Shown: positions 1 to 7,419 of the stretch, piece after piece
Position numbering within the stretch: position 1 is the stretch's first letter
Layout: the number at the start of each line of letters is the position of its first letter
NCBI RefSeq assembly: GCF_011305995.1
Contig: NZ_CP049910.1
Location: 372,001-436,000 of the forward strand
From: Diaphorobacter sp. HDW4A
GTDB lineage: Bacteria > Pseudomonadota > Gammaproteobacteria > Burkholderiales > Burkholderiaceae_C
Reading direction: 5' to 3'
Length of the DNA: 64,000 nt
Made by a program: the position numbers and the translations under genes
Notes under the pieces: generated by a model
The model's database searches: none
What the model saw: only the letters and a program-made list of their open reading frames with translations
Told to the model about the DNA's origin: nothing

Positions 1-843
1 CGTGCTGACGTCCGCATCGCCCGAGATCGCAGGGATGTAGGTGAAGTGCGGATGCTGCGTGGCGAGCGCACGGAACTCGTCGTCGTAGTACAGCTCCTCG
101 CGGCTGCGCTGGCCGTAGATCAGCGTGATCGGCTGATTGCAGTCGCGCGCCAGCAGCTCCTGAATCATCGCGCGCGGGCTAGAGAGGCCCGAGCCACCGG
201 CCATGAAGACCATGGGTTGGGCAGCCGAGTGGCGCACGAAGAAGCGGCCATACGGGCCCGCGATGTCGATCCGCTCACCCGCCTTCAAAGCCTCGTGCAG
301 CCACGTGGTTCCGGCGCCGCCGGGCACCTGGCGCACGTTGAGCTCGATCTCGCTTGCGAAGCCCTTTGTATCGGGCGCGTTGGCGATGGAGAACGCGCGG
401 CTCTGGCCCAGCGACGGAATCCGCACTTGCACATACTGTCCCGCCTGGTACTGCATGGGCTTGTCGAGTTGGAGGTGCAACGCCTTGATCGTCGGTGTGA
501 GCTGTTCGATGCGCGTGACCGTCGCGCAGAAGTCGCGCACCGGGATGATCAGCGCGTCGGGCTCGTCCTCGATATCGGCCTCGATGGTGGTGTCCGCCTG
601 CAGCGTGGCGCAGCAGGCGAGCGTCTTTCCATCGTCGCGCTCCATGTCCATCAGCGCGAACGGGTTGGCCGCGCCGTGGTCCACTTCGCCGTCGCAGACC
701 TGCACCTTGCAGGTTCCGCAGAGCCCATGCCCGCAGGCATGGGGAATGTAGATACCCTGGCGCAACGCGGCGTCGAGCAGGGTCTGGCCTTCTTCCACCT
801 CGATGGTGGCGCCGAGCGGCTCCAGTGTGAGTTGAAAGCTCAT
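1..843 (-). CDS. dmpP: Phenol hydroxylase reductase component P5, C-terminus beyond window
   Basis: This is the electron-transfer component of the multicomponent phenol hydroxylase, passing electrons from NADH through FAD and a [2Fe-2S] centre to the diiron oxygenase. The reverse strand reads MSFQLTLEPLGATIEVEEGQ from the ATG at 843. A plant-type ferredoxin domain comes first, with cysteines at about 37, 42 and 45 (ACGHGLCGTC) and a CC pair near 77-78. A ferredoxin-reductase domain follows, with RAFSIAN (FAD) and AGGSGLSSP (nucleotide binding). 281 codons are visible. The family is about 350 residues, so the C-terminal NAD domain continues past base 1. It is the last visible gene of dmpKLMNOP and starts 9 nt after dmpO. 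Confidence 0.93.
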   Translation of the reverse strand, partial: MSFQLTLEPLGATIEVEEGQTLLDAALRQGIYIPHACGHGLCGTCKVQVCDGEVDHGAANPFALMDMERDDGKTLACCATLQADTTIEADIEDEPDALIIPVRDFCATVTRIEQLTPTIKALHLQLDKPMQYQAGQYVQVRIPSLGQSRAFSIANAPDTKGFASEIELNVRQVPGGAGTTWLHEALKAGERIDIAGPYGRFFVRHSAAQPMVFMAGGSGLSSPRAMIQELLARDCNQPITLIYGQRSREELYYDDEFRALATQHPHFTYIPAISGDADVST

Positions 844-852
844 GATGTCGGC

Positions 853-1209
853 TCAGGCGAACGAGCCCGCGATGCCCGTGAGGCCAGGCGTGCGAAAGCG
901 GATCACGTCCTTGTGGCCAAGGCCGTTGTCGGCCAGTGAGCGGGCCGGATCGGGCTGCCATGGCTCGCCCGACTTGAACCACTCGACCGTGCTCCAGTCG
1001 ATGCGCGCGAAGTCCGGGTGCGCGCCGAACACGCCGGGCAGAACGGCCTGCGAGAGCGCACCGAATGGCGTCTCGGCGGGCAACGGCAGGCACACGGGCG
1101 AGCAGAACATCTGGTGGTCTTCCCAGCCAATGTAGAGCAGCGGTGCGGGAAAGTTCTCGCGGCGGTCCTTGGCTTTGAAGGTGTAGGGGTAGAGTGCCTT
1201 GACGCTCAT
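853..1209 (-). CDS. dmpO: Phenol hydroxylase component P4 (gamma-type subunit)
   Basis: This small subunit of the phenol hydroxylase oxygenase has 118 residues, the usual family size. The protein begins MSVKALYPYTFKAKDRREN and contains the typical segment with YIGWEDHQMFCSP. An upstream in-frame start near 1257 exists, but it would run deep into dmpN. The ATG at 1209 overlaps the dmpN stop codon by 4 bases (ATGA), a normal sign of translational coupling, and is preferred. Its role is known only from the family: it is required for full oxygenase activity and may help iron loading. Confidence 0.92.
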   Translation of the reverse strand: MSVKALYPYTFKAKDRRENFPAPLLYIGWEDHQMFCSPVCLPLPAETPFGALSQAVLPGVFGAHPDFARIDWSTVEWFKSGEPWQPDPARSLADNGLGHKDVIRFRTPGLTGIAGSFA

Positions 1210-2780
1210 GTCGCGCCCCCTTCCTTGGCTGCATTGCTGGGAGAATCGCCGCGCCATGCGGCAAAGTTCTTCTGGTCTTCCGAACCTTCGAAATCGAAGT
1301 TGTCGCGACCCACGTTGATGCCATACCAGTCGAGCACGGCGGCCAGTGGTTCAAAGCCCTCAGCGGTGGGATCGGTGCCTTCCTTGAAGCAGTGGCCCTG
1401 GTAGATCTGGTGCACCGGCAGCCAGGACTGCACGTACTTCTCGGGCTCGTCGTCGAACACATGTTTGCAGCCGTCGCTGCAGAAGTGGTACCTGTCGCCG
1501 AGATAGGTCGATTCGCGGTAGCAGATCTTGGTCGGGTCGCCGGGCTCGGTGAACACCATCGGGATCTGGCAGGTGGTGCAGAGCATCGGCAGCGTCGTGT
1601 TGTAGAAACGCTTGCCCGCCTGCTGCTCGCGGCGGAAATGTTCGAGGCGCGGGCGGTAGAGCTGGTCGAAGCTCGTCGGATACTTTTCCGACAGCCATTT
1701 CAGTTCTTCGTCTTCGGGCACCCAGGTGTGGAACGGTGCAGCGGCCGCGTAGTTGTAGAAGGTGTTCCACGCCTGATGGCTGATGTGGTCCTTGCCCTCG
1801 CAGGCCTCCTTCCAACCGGCGGGCTCGCGGATGCCGTAGCGCGCGAGGTCGCGGAACAGTGCGCCGCCGTTTTCCTCGGCATACATCTCCCACGCTTCCT
1901 TCCAGCTCATCACGCGCTTGGGCAGCATGTAGTCCTGCATCATGCCAACCAGCGTGAGCAGGCGGTAGCCGCGCCAGAACCACTTGTCGATCCACTTCTG
2001 CACGATAGGCACGTTGCCGGGGTCTTGCTCAAGCATGAACTTGATGCACTCGATGCCGAGCGTCATGTGCCGTGATTCATCGCTCTGGGCGGAGAAGCCG
2101 AAGGTCACCGTGGAGAGGTCACCGTTGTGCGCAGCGCCCGACATGAAGGGCACGAACAGCAGATTGGTGAGCACGTATTCGAACGAGAAGCTCACGGCGG
2201 TGAGGAACTCAAACGGGCCCGCTGTCATCGCGTCTTCGAAGAACGACTTGGGCACTGACAGGAACCACACGCGGTCGTACCACTGCGTGGCGTTGTGCAT
2301 GCCGTTGAAGTACTTGTTGTAGTGGCTGATTGCGTGCGTCTCGGTCTGGAAGTGGCGCAGCTCGTCGATGGACTGCATCTGCGCCGCCACGCGGGCACCC
2401 GCGCCGGTGAAGTGGCGGCCCACGTGCGCGAAGCCCCGGTGCGCGCCGTATTCGAGCGGCGTAACGCCTTGGATGAAGAGCTTGAGCGCGTTGATGTAGC
2501 GCGCATCGGTCACGCCGAGCTGGCCGTTGTTCTGCGCGAAGGCCTCGATCACGGCGTAGAGCTTCTTTTCCTTCTCGCCCTGATACTTCCAGTAGGCGTC
2601 CATGGTCAGGCGGAACGGGTCTTCCCACTTGTCCCAGTCGTGGATCTTGATGCCCTCGTATTTGTCGTAGGGGAACACCTTGTCCATCGGCTGGTAGGTG
2701 GTGTCCCAGGCGAGGCCGCGCGTCATTGCGGTGTAGCGTTCCTTGAGGCCCAGTTTCTTCTTGATCACGGGGGTGTCCAT
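1206..2780 (-). CDS. dmpN: Phenol hydroxylase oxygenase large (alpha) subunit P3
   Basis: This is the catalytic diiron subunit, which hydroxylates phenol and methylphenols to catechols using O2. The 524-residue length matches the family. Candidate diiron ligands are all visible: E110 (TPLEYGAHR), E140 and H143 (IDELRH), E201 (FSFEYVL), and E235 and H238 (DESRH). The C-terminal third holds a YHS-like cysteine region (CTTCQIP ... CSDGCKHVF). Transcription runs dmpK-L-M-N-O-P. The start at 2780 lies 69 nt after the dmpM stop and has a GGAGA-type ribosome site. Toluene monooxygenase alpha subunits are related, but the gene order and partner set point to the phenol hydroxylase branch. Confidence 0.96.
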   Translation of the reverse strand: MDTPVIKKKLGLKERYTAMTRGLAWDTTYQPMDKVFPYDKYEGIKIHDWDKWEDPFRLTMDAYWKYQGEKEKKLYAVIEAFAQNNGQLGVTDARYINALKLFIQGVTPLEYGAHRGFAHVGRHFTGAGARVAAQMQSIDELRHFQTETHAISHYNKYFNGMHNATQWYDRVWFLSVPKSFFEDAMTAGPFEFLTAVSFSFEYVLTNLLFVPFMSGAAHNGDLSTVTFGFSAQSDESRHMTLGIECIKFMLEQDPGNVPIVQKWIDKWFWRGYRLLTLVGMMQDYMLPKRVMSWKEAWEMYAEENGGALFRDLARYGIREPAGWKEACEGKDHISHQAWNTFYNYAAAAPFHTWVPEDEELKWLSEKYPTSFDQLYRPRLEHFRREQQAGKRFYNTTLPMLCTTCQIPMVFTEPGDPTKICYRESTYLGDRYHFCSDGCKHVFDDEPEKYVQSWLPVHQIYQGHCFKEGTDPTAEGFEPLAAVLDWYGINVGRDNFDFEGSEDQKNFAAWRGDSPSNAAKEGGAT

Positions 2781-2849
2781 GATGTCTCCTTGGCGTGTGT
2801 TGATTCAGCGGGGGTGAGGTGAGAGTTCGGTAAGATTGCGGGTGGCCGA

Positions 2850-3146
2850 TCAACGGCCCCAGCTCAGCGAGAACTCGTCGTCGTCTTCATCGACATGGCC
2901 CGAAAGCGTGACCAGGTTGATCTGCAGCTGCTGAAGGTTGTAGGGCTGGCCGGTGTTTTCTTCGATGCGCTCGCGGCGGATCACGAGGCGCTCGGGGCAG
3001 TCGATCTTTACGAGGCCGGGTGTGTATGCCGCCGTGGCCTCGGCGTTGTCGGCAAGCACCGCTTCGATGACGGGGCGCGATTCCTCGTTGTCCTGAAAGG
3101 CGATGAACACCTTGGAGCGCGGCTGCGTGCTGTTTTGTGCGGTCAT
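2850..3146 (-). CDS. dmpM: Phenol hydroxylase regulatory/effector protein P2
   Basis: This is the cofactor-free coupling protein that binds the oxygenase and tunes its turnover. It has 98 residues; the family runs about 90-100. The protein contains SKVFIAFQDNEESRPVIEAV and then PERLVIRRERIEENTG, features typical of MmoB/DmpM proteins. No metal-binding motif is seen, as expected. It sits between dmpL (30 nt upstream) and dmpN. Confidence 0.93.
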   Translation of the reverse strand: MTAQNSTQPRSKVFIAFQDNEESRPVIEAVLADNAEATAAYTPGLVKIDCPERLVIRRERIEENTGQPYNLQQLQINLVTLSGHVDEDDDEFSLSWGR

Positions 3147-3176
3147 GGTGTGGTTTGTCTCCGTGGCGGGTGGGGC

Positions 3177-4169
3177 TCAGACGTCGAGCCCGGCTTTGCG
3201 GGCGCGGGCTTCGAGAGCAGTCTTCACATCGGCGAGGGCGCGCTCGGCGTCGTCACCCAGCGCGAGTGCGGCGATGGGGGCGAGCGCACTGGCGGCGCGC
3301 TCCACGTAGCGGCTGTACCAGCCTGAGAGCAGCGTGCGGTTGTGCTCGGATTCGGCCGCCGCAACTTTGACCACGGCATCAATCCAGCGCGCGGACTCGG
3401 TGTGCCACTCGGGGATGAAATTGGTCAGCATCGCCACGGCCGTGCCGCCCTTCACTGCGAGGTGATCGTCTACATACTGGGTGAACAGCAGCGGGTAGAG
3501 CAGACCGTCGAGTGCGAGGTTCTGCGCGATGAACAGCTCCACCGGATCGAGCACCACGAGGCTGTCTTCCACATACTGGCGCAGTGGCTGCCATGCTTTG
3601 ACCTGCAGCCAGTCGTTCCTGCCGGCCTCAAGCGCGCCGGGCTCTTCGAGCGTGAGGCCGAGGCGCGTGAGGTATTGCGCTACGCCGAGCTGGTCCATCG
3701 CATGGAACATCGCAGGCGCGGTGAACGCCGTGCCGTAGCCACGCGAGCAGATCTGGCAGTTGTTCATGTTGCCGCCGAAGGCCACGTGGCGCAATGGCAG
3801 GAGCACGGTGCAGACTTGGGCACGCAGCGCATCGCTCATTTTCTGTGCGAGCTGGCGCGATTCGACGAACTGGTAATTGGCCTCCATGGCGTCCTGCTGG
3901 CGGGCGCGTGCCATGGTCCATGATGCGTAGTAGAACTGGCGCGGATCGCGCAGCGCATACCAGTCATTCATCACGATGGCCGTGCGGCGCTTGTCATACA
4001 GCTCGAAGCCTTGCTCCCACGTCGGCTTGTAGTGGAAGTGCTCTGCGGGCTGTGCGCCCAGCATGGCTTCCAAGTAGCGCGATGCCGGTTTGTCGCCGGT
4101 GTGCGCTGCAACGCGGGCGAAAGTCTGGCGCTGCGGCTGTATCTCGCGCGCCTGCAGTTCGATGTTCAT
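3177..4169 (-). CDS. dmpL: Phenol hydroxylase oxygenase beta subunit P1
   Basis: This is the non-catalytic beta subunit of the hydroxylase, which packs with DmpN and DmpO as the oxygenase core. It has 330 residues, the usual size. The protein begins MNIELQAREIQPQRQTFARV and contains the family stretch RPASRYLEA-like (here KPASRYLEAML) and YDKRRTAIVMNDWYALRDPR. The start at 4169 is preceded by a clear CAGGAGACAAGG ribosome site. It lies 43 nt after dmpK. Confidence 0.94.
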   Translation of the reverse strand: MNIELQAREIQPQRQTFARVAAHTGDKPASRYLEAMLGAQPAEHFHYKPTWEQGFELYDKRRTAIVMNDWYALRDPRQFYYASWTMARARQQDAMEANYQFVESRQLAQKMSDALRAQVCTVLLPLRHVAFGGNMNNCQICSRGYGTAFTAPAMFHAMDQLGVAQYLTRLGLTLEEPGALEAGRNDWLQVKAWQPLRQYVEDSLVVLDPVELFIAQNLALDGLLYPLLFTQYVDDHLAVKGGTAVAMLTNFIPEWHTESARWIDAVVKVAAAESEHNRTLLSGWYSRYVERAASALAPIAALALGDDAERALADVKTALEARARKAGLDV

Positions 4170-4212
4170 GGGCCTTGTCTCCTGTGGTTAGTAGATGGAT
4201 GGCGGGGCGGCT

Positions 4213-4428
4213 TCAGGTGCCTTGCGGAACGGGTATTTGTTGTCTGCTGCAGAACTGCTCGAAGTCGGCTCGGGTCATCATCAGTTCGACCACCAGTTCG
4301 GGCCAGCCCACCGAGAATTCGAATTCGATGAATCCGTTGGCACGGCGGCGCAGCACGTTTACGCTGCGCTGCGTGAGATCCACCTTGGGCAGGTCCAGTC
4401 GTTCGGCTGTGGTGTTCGATTCATCCAT
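4213..4428 (-). CDS. dmpK: Phenol hydroxylase assembly protein P0
   Basis: DmpK-type proteins are not part of the catalytic turnover but are needed to assemble active oxygenase. This copy has 71 residues, at the short end of the family. It contains the conserved VNVLRRRANGFIEFEFSVGW and the ending EQFCSRQQIPVPQ. It is the first gene of the operon, with AAGGAG 6 nt before the ATG and a sigma-54 promoter just upstream (4463-4476). Confidence 0.9.
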   Translation of the reverse strand: MDESNTTAERLDLPKVDLTQRSVNVLRRRANGFIEFEFSVGWPELVVELMMTRADFEQFCSRQQIPVPQGT

Positions 4429-4460
4429 TGCGCACTCCTTGCAGGTCGGTGCTCATGGGT

Positions 4461-4478
4461 TTGCACGCTGCGTGCCAA
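4461..4478 (-). promoter_or_regulatory. Sigma-54 (-24/-12) promoter of the phenol hydroxylase operon
   Basis: Read on the minus strand this is TTGGCACGCAGCGTGCAA. The invariant GG (4476-4475) and GC (4464-4463) are separated by exactly 10 nt, as sigma-54 RNA polymerase requires. The -24 element TTGGCAC is perfect and the -12 element is GTGCA in place of TTGCA. Predicted transcription starts near 4451, about 22 nt before the dmpK ATG. This matches the nearby sigma-54 dependent activator gene. Confidence 0.85.
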
Positions 4479-4486
4479 GAATTGGA

Positions 4487-4498
4487 TTTATCGATAAA
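4487..4498. promoter_or_regulatory. Palindrome TTTATCGATAAA next to the sigma-54 promoter
   Basis: A perfect 12-bp palindrome lies 9 nt upstream of the promoter motif. Its core TTTATCGATA recurs at 4701-4710, just before the regulator gene. Possible roles are an operator for the GntR regulator or an architectural protein site. The function is inferred only from its position. Confidence 0.4.
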
Positions 4499-4607
4499 AC
4501 ACGGGTTAGTCCCTAGGGTTTGACGTGTGTCTGTCGTGAGGCGGACACTTTCCCCGGCTGACTTTGCATTGAATGCGTCGCGTGGGTGTCTATTGCTGCG
4601 CCGCAGC

Positions 4608-4654
4608 ATGATCAATTGGTGAATCGGGGTTTCATCACGTGATGAATTGATCAC
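4608..4654. promoter_or_regulatory. Upstream activating sequences for the DmpR-like activator
   Basis: Two palindromic blocks lie about 135-180 bp upstream of the sigma-54 promoter, the usual distance for enhancer sites. The first is TGATCAATTGGTGA (4609-4622). The second begins with the perfect 16-bp palindrome TTCATCACGTGATGAA (4631-4646) and runs into TTGATCA (4647-4653). The TTGATCAATTGATCAA-like words resemble known DmpR/XylR-type enhancer sites. Confidence 0.65.
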
Positions 4655-4718
4655 TTTGAGAGGCGGGCACGGGTCAGCCCGAATAGGCAAGGAGGACTGT
4701 TTTATCGATAGTTATGAC

Positions 4719-6437
4719 ATGTCCCATTCGATACCTCCCTTGCCGCCGGATGCCGATTTGCGTAGTCTGGTGCGCTTCTCTACCGACGACGGCCTGATCT
4801 GGCTGTCCGGGCAGCGCATGCTGCTGATGCACTCCGCGTCGCTCATGGAGCTGCGCAAGGAGTTGATGAACACGCTTGGCCCCGGACACACGCGGCGTGT
4901 GCTCATGCGTGGTGGTTACGCGGCGGGCGAACGCGATGCGCTGCTGGCACGGCAGATACGGCCCAACGGCAGCCTGTTCGAAATGTTCGCGGTGGGGCCA
5001 CAACTGCACCGGCTCGAAGGTGCGGTGCGCGCGACGCCGCTGGTCTTCGATGTGGACGAGGAGGCGGGACGTCTGCGCTGTGAGGTGCGTTGGGAGCACA
5101 GTTGGGAGGCCGAGTCACAGGTGCGCGAGTGGGGCCCGCAAAGCGAGCCTGCGTGCTGGATGCTGCTGGGCTATGCATCCGGTTATTCAAGTGCCTTCTT
5201 TCGCAAGCAGGTGCTGTTCAAGGAGCTGCAATGCGAGGCATGTGGACACTCGCATTGCCTCATCGAAGGGCGCTTTGTTCACGAGTGGCCCGATGGCGAA
5301 CAGCTCGCGCGCGACTATCTTCCGGACTCGATGCTGGTACGTCTGGACGAGCTGCAATCGCAGGTTGAGGCACTGCGCACGCGGCTGCAACCCCAAGATG
5401 CGCAGGGGCCGCTGCTGGGTCAGTCGCGCGCCTTCCAGTCGGCCGTGGAACTGCTGCGCAAGGCAGCGCCCACGCAAGTCACGGTGCTGCTGACGGGGGA
5501 GACCGGCGTGGGCAAGGAACGCTTTGCGAGCGCGCTGCACGCGATGAGCCCGCGCGCGGACAAGCCCTTCGTCGCGGTGAACTGCGCGGCGCTGCCCGAT
5601 GAGCTCATCGAAAGCGAATTGTTCGGCGCGGAGAAGGGTGCTTTCACCGGCGCGAACGCCACCCGCATCGGCCGCTTCGAGCGCGCCAATGGTGGCACGC
5701 TGATGCTTGATGAACTCGGCGAAATGCCGCTGCCCGCGCAGGCCAAGCTGCTGCGAGTGCTGCAGACCGGCGAGATCGAACGCCTTGGCGGCGCTAAGCC
5801 GATCAAGGTCGACGTGCGCGTGGTGGCTGCTACCAATGTGGATCTCGAAAAGGCCGTGGAGCAGGGGCGATTTCGCGCCGATCTGCTGTATCGGCTGAAC
5901 GTCTATCCGATCCGCATTCCCGCGTTGCGCGAGCGGGTGGATGACATCGAATCGCTTGCCATGCATCTGTTGCAGAAGTTCTCGGCCCTACATGGCACGC
6001 GTGTGGCGGGGTTGACCGACAGGGCGATTGCAGCGCTGCGCAGTCATCGCTGGCCCGGCAATGTGCGCGAGCTGGAAAATCTGATGGAGCGCGGCCTGAT
6101 CCTCTCGTCCGCTGACGAGTTGATCGACGTGACCGCGCTGTTCCCCCAGTGGAGCGACGCGGGCCAAAGTTCGGTGAACGCGCAGGGCTTTTTGTGCAGC
6201 GATGAACAGACGTCCACGCAAAGCGAGAAGAAGGCTGGCGCAACCGACTTCTACGACGCCATGCTCAACCAGGGATTGACGCTGGATGGGCTCGAAGATC
6301 GATTGCTTCAGGAGTCCGTGCGCCGCGCGGGCGGAAATCTTGCGGCAGCCGCGCGCGCACTTGGCATGACGCGACCACAATTGAGCTACAGGCTTTCACG
6401 TACGCGTGATCGCACGCCACAGCAAAAGAGGGAGTGA
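4719..6437 (+). CDS. dmpR: DmpR/PhcR-family sigma-54 dependent phenol-responsive activator
   Basis: This activator binds phenolic effectors and switches on the divergent hydroxylase operon. It has 572 residues; DmpR is about 563. The order is an XylR_N effector domain (about 10-130), a V4R motif region with CEACGHSHC (about 170-190), a linker, and an AAA+ sigma-54 interaction domain with Walker A GETGVGKE and GAFTGA. A Fis-type helix-turn-helix closes the C-terminus. The ATG at 4719 aligns with family starts, but the only strong ribosome site (GGAGG, 4691-4695) lies 23 nt away. The in-frame codon at the normal distance from it is ATC at 4704, so the exact start is uncertain. Confidence 0.93.
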   Translation: MSHSIPPLPPDADLRSLVRFSTDDGLIWLSGQRMLLMHSASLMELRKELMNTLGPGHTRRVLMRGGYAAGERDALLARQIRPNGSLFEMFAVGPQLHRLEGAVRATPLVFDVDEEAGRLRCEVRWEHSWEAESQVREWGPQSEPACWMLLGYASGYSSAFFRKQVLFKELQCEACGHSHCLIEGRFVHEWPDGEQLARDYLPDSMLVRLDELQSQVEALRTRLQPQDAQGPLLGQSRAFQSAVELLRKAAPTQVTVLLTGETGVGKERFASALHAMSPRADKPFVAVNCAALPDELIESELFGAEKGAFTGANATRIGRFERANGGTLMLDELGEMPLPAQAKLLRVLQTGEIERLGGAKPIKVDVRVVAATNVDLEKAVEQGRFRADLLYRLNVYPIRIPALRERVDDIESLAMHLLQKFSALHGTRVAGLTDRAIAALRSHRWPGNVRELENLMERGLILSSADELIDVTALFPQWSDAGQSSVNAQGFLCSDEQTSTQSEKKAGATDFYDAMLNQGLTLDGLEDRLLQESVRRAGGNLAAAARALGMTRPQLSYRLSRTRDRTPQQKRE

Positions 6438-6443
6438 GAGGGA

Positions 6444-7190
6444 ATGGCCAAACGCCCATATATTCAAGTCGCGTCGATGCAGGAGACTGACGGCTTCATT
6501 GGCAGCGACGATACCTCGCGCACCTTGACCGAGCAGACCTATGCCGAATTGCGCACCGACATCATCGAGGGGCGCCTGCTGCCCGGCAGCAAGCTGCGCG
6601 TGGAGCATCTACGCCAGACCTATGCCGTGGGCGCGGGCACGCTGCGCGAGGCGCTTACGCGGCTGGTGAGCGACGCGCTGGTTTCGGCGGAAGGGCAGCG
6701 CGGCTTTCGCGTCTCGCCGATTGCCATTGATGATCTCGAAGACCTCACGCGGCTGCGGGTGCACATCGAGACCAACGCGTTGCGCGAATCGATACGCCAT
6801 GGCGACGACGCATGGCGTGCGCGGCTGCGTGCAAGCTACGAAGAATTGGCCGCCGTGGAGCAGCCGCTCACGCGCGCCAATCGCGGACGCTGGGAAGCGC
6901 TGAACCTGCGCTTTCACGAAACCCTGCTCGACGGTCGTCCGTCGCCTTGGGCGCGCAAGGTGCTCAAGCTGCTGTCGCGACATATCGAGCGTTATCGCTC
7001 GTTCGCCATCGAACTGCCGGGTGCCGTGCGTGATGTGCACGCCGAGCACACGGAGATCTTCGAGCTCGCCATGTCCGGCCATGACGCACGCGCGGCGCTC
7101 GCTCTCGAGGCCCACATCTGCGCGACGCCGCACGAACTGCTCAAGGCGCTGCGCGAGGGGCGGATGGTGCTTCCAGCGGCTGAGGCTTGA
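6444..7190 (+). CDS. aphS: GntR-family (FCD type) regulator, AphS/PhcS-like repressor of phenol genes
   Basis: The protein has 248 residues. An N-terminal GntR winged helix covers about 28-95 (LTEQTYAELRTDIIEGRLLP ... VGAGTLREALTRLVSDALV) and an FCD effector domain follows. It begins 6 nt after the dmpR-like gene, so the two are probably cotranscribed. In Comamonas testosteroni a GntR repressor (AphS/PhcS) accompanies the DmpR-type activator and silences phenol genes. The same pairing here supports that role, although sequence identity could not be measured. Confidence 0.75.
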   Translation: MAKRPYIQVASMQETDGFIGSDDTSRTLTEQTYAELRTDIIEGRLLPGSKLRVEHLRQTYAVGAGTLREALTRLVSDALVSAEGQRGFRVSPIAIDDLEDLTRLRVHIETNALRESIRHGDDAWRARLRASYEELAAVEQPLTRANRGRWEALNLRFHETLLDGRPSPWARKVLKLLSRHIERYRSFAIELPGAVRDVHAEHTEIFELAMSGHDARAALALEAHICATPHELLKALREGRMVLPAAEA

Positions 7191-7419
7191 TGAGTCCTCT
7201 GCGCAGGTCCGCCTGGCAGTTTTGTATGGACGGTTGATTCTTCTTCGATGAATGAAAATTCCGTAGTTCACAATATTCTGATTATGCTTGCGAATATTCA
7301 ATGGGCTGTTTGCAAGAAATGACATTGGCGGAGTCAAATAATCTGGCAGGTTAATTTAACCCACTGTTTGTCTCAAGGCTTTATATATATATTGAGGAGG
7401 TTCACTATGGATTATTGAA
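7191..7419. other. AT-rich leader of the DUF11 surface protein gene
   Basis: This 229-nt gap is much more AT-rich than its surroundings and probably holds the promoter for the gene at 7420. A strong ribosome site GAGGAGG (7394-7400) sits 6 nt before an ATG at 7407, which opens only a 3-codon reading frame (Met-Asp-Tyr-stop). The stop is followed after one base by the ATG at 7420. Confidence 0.45.
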
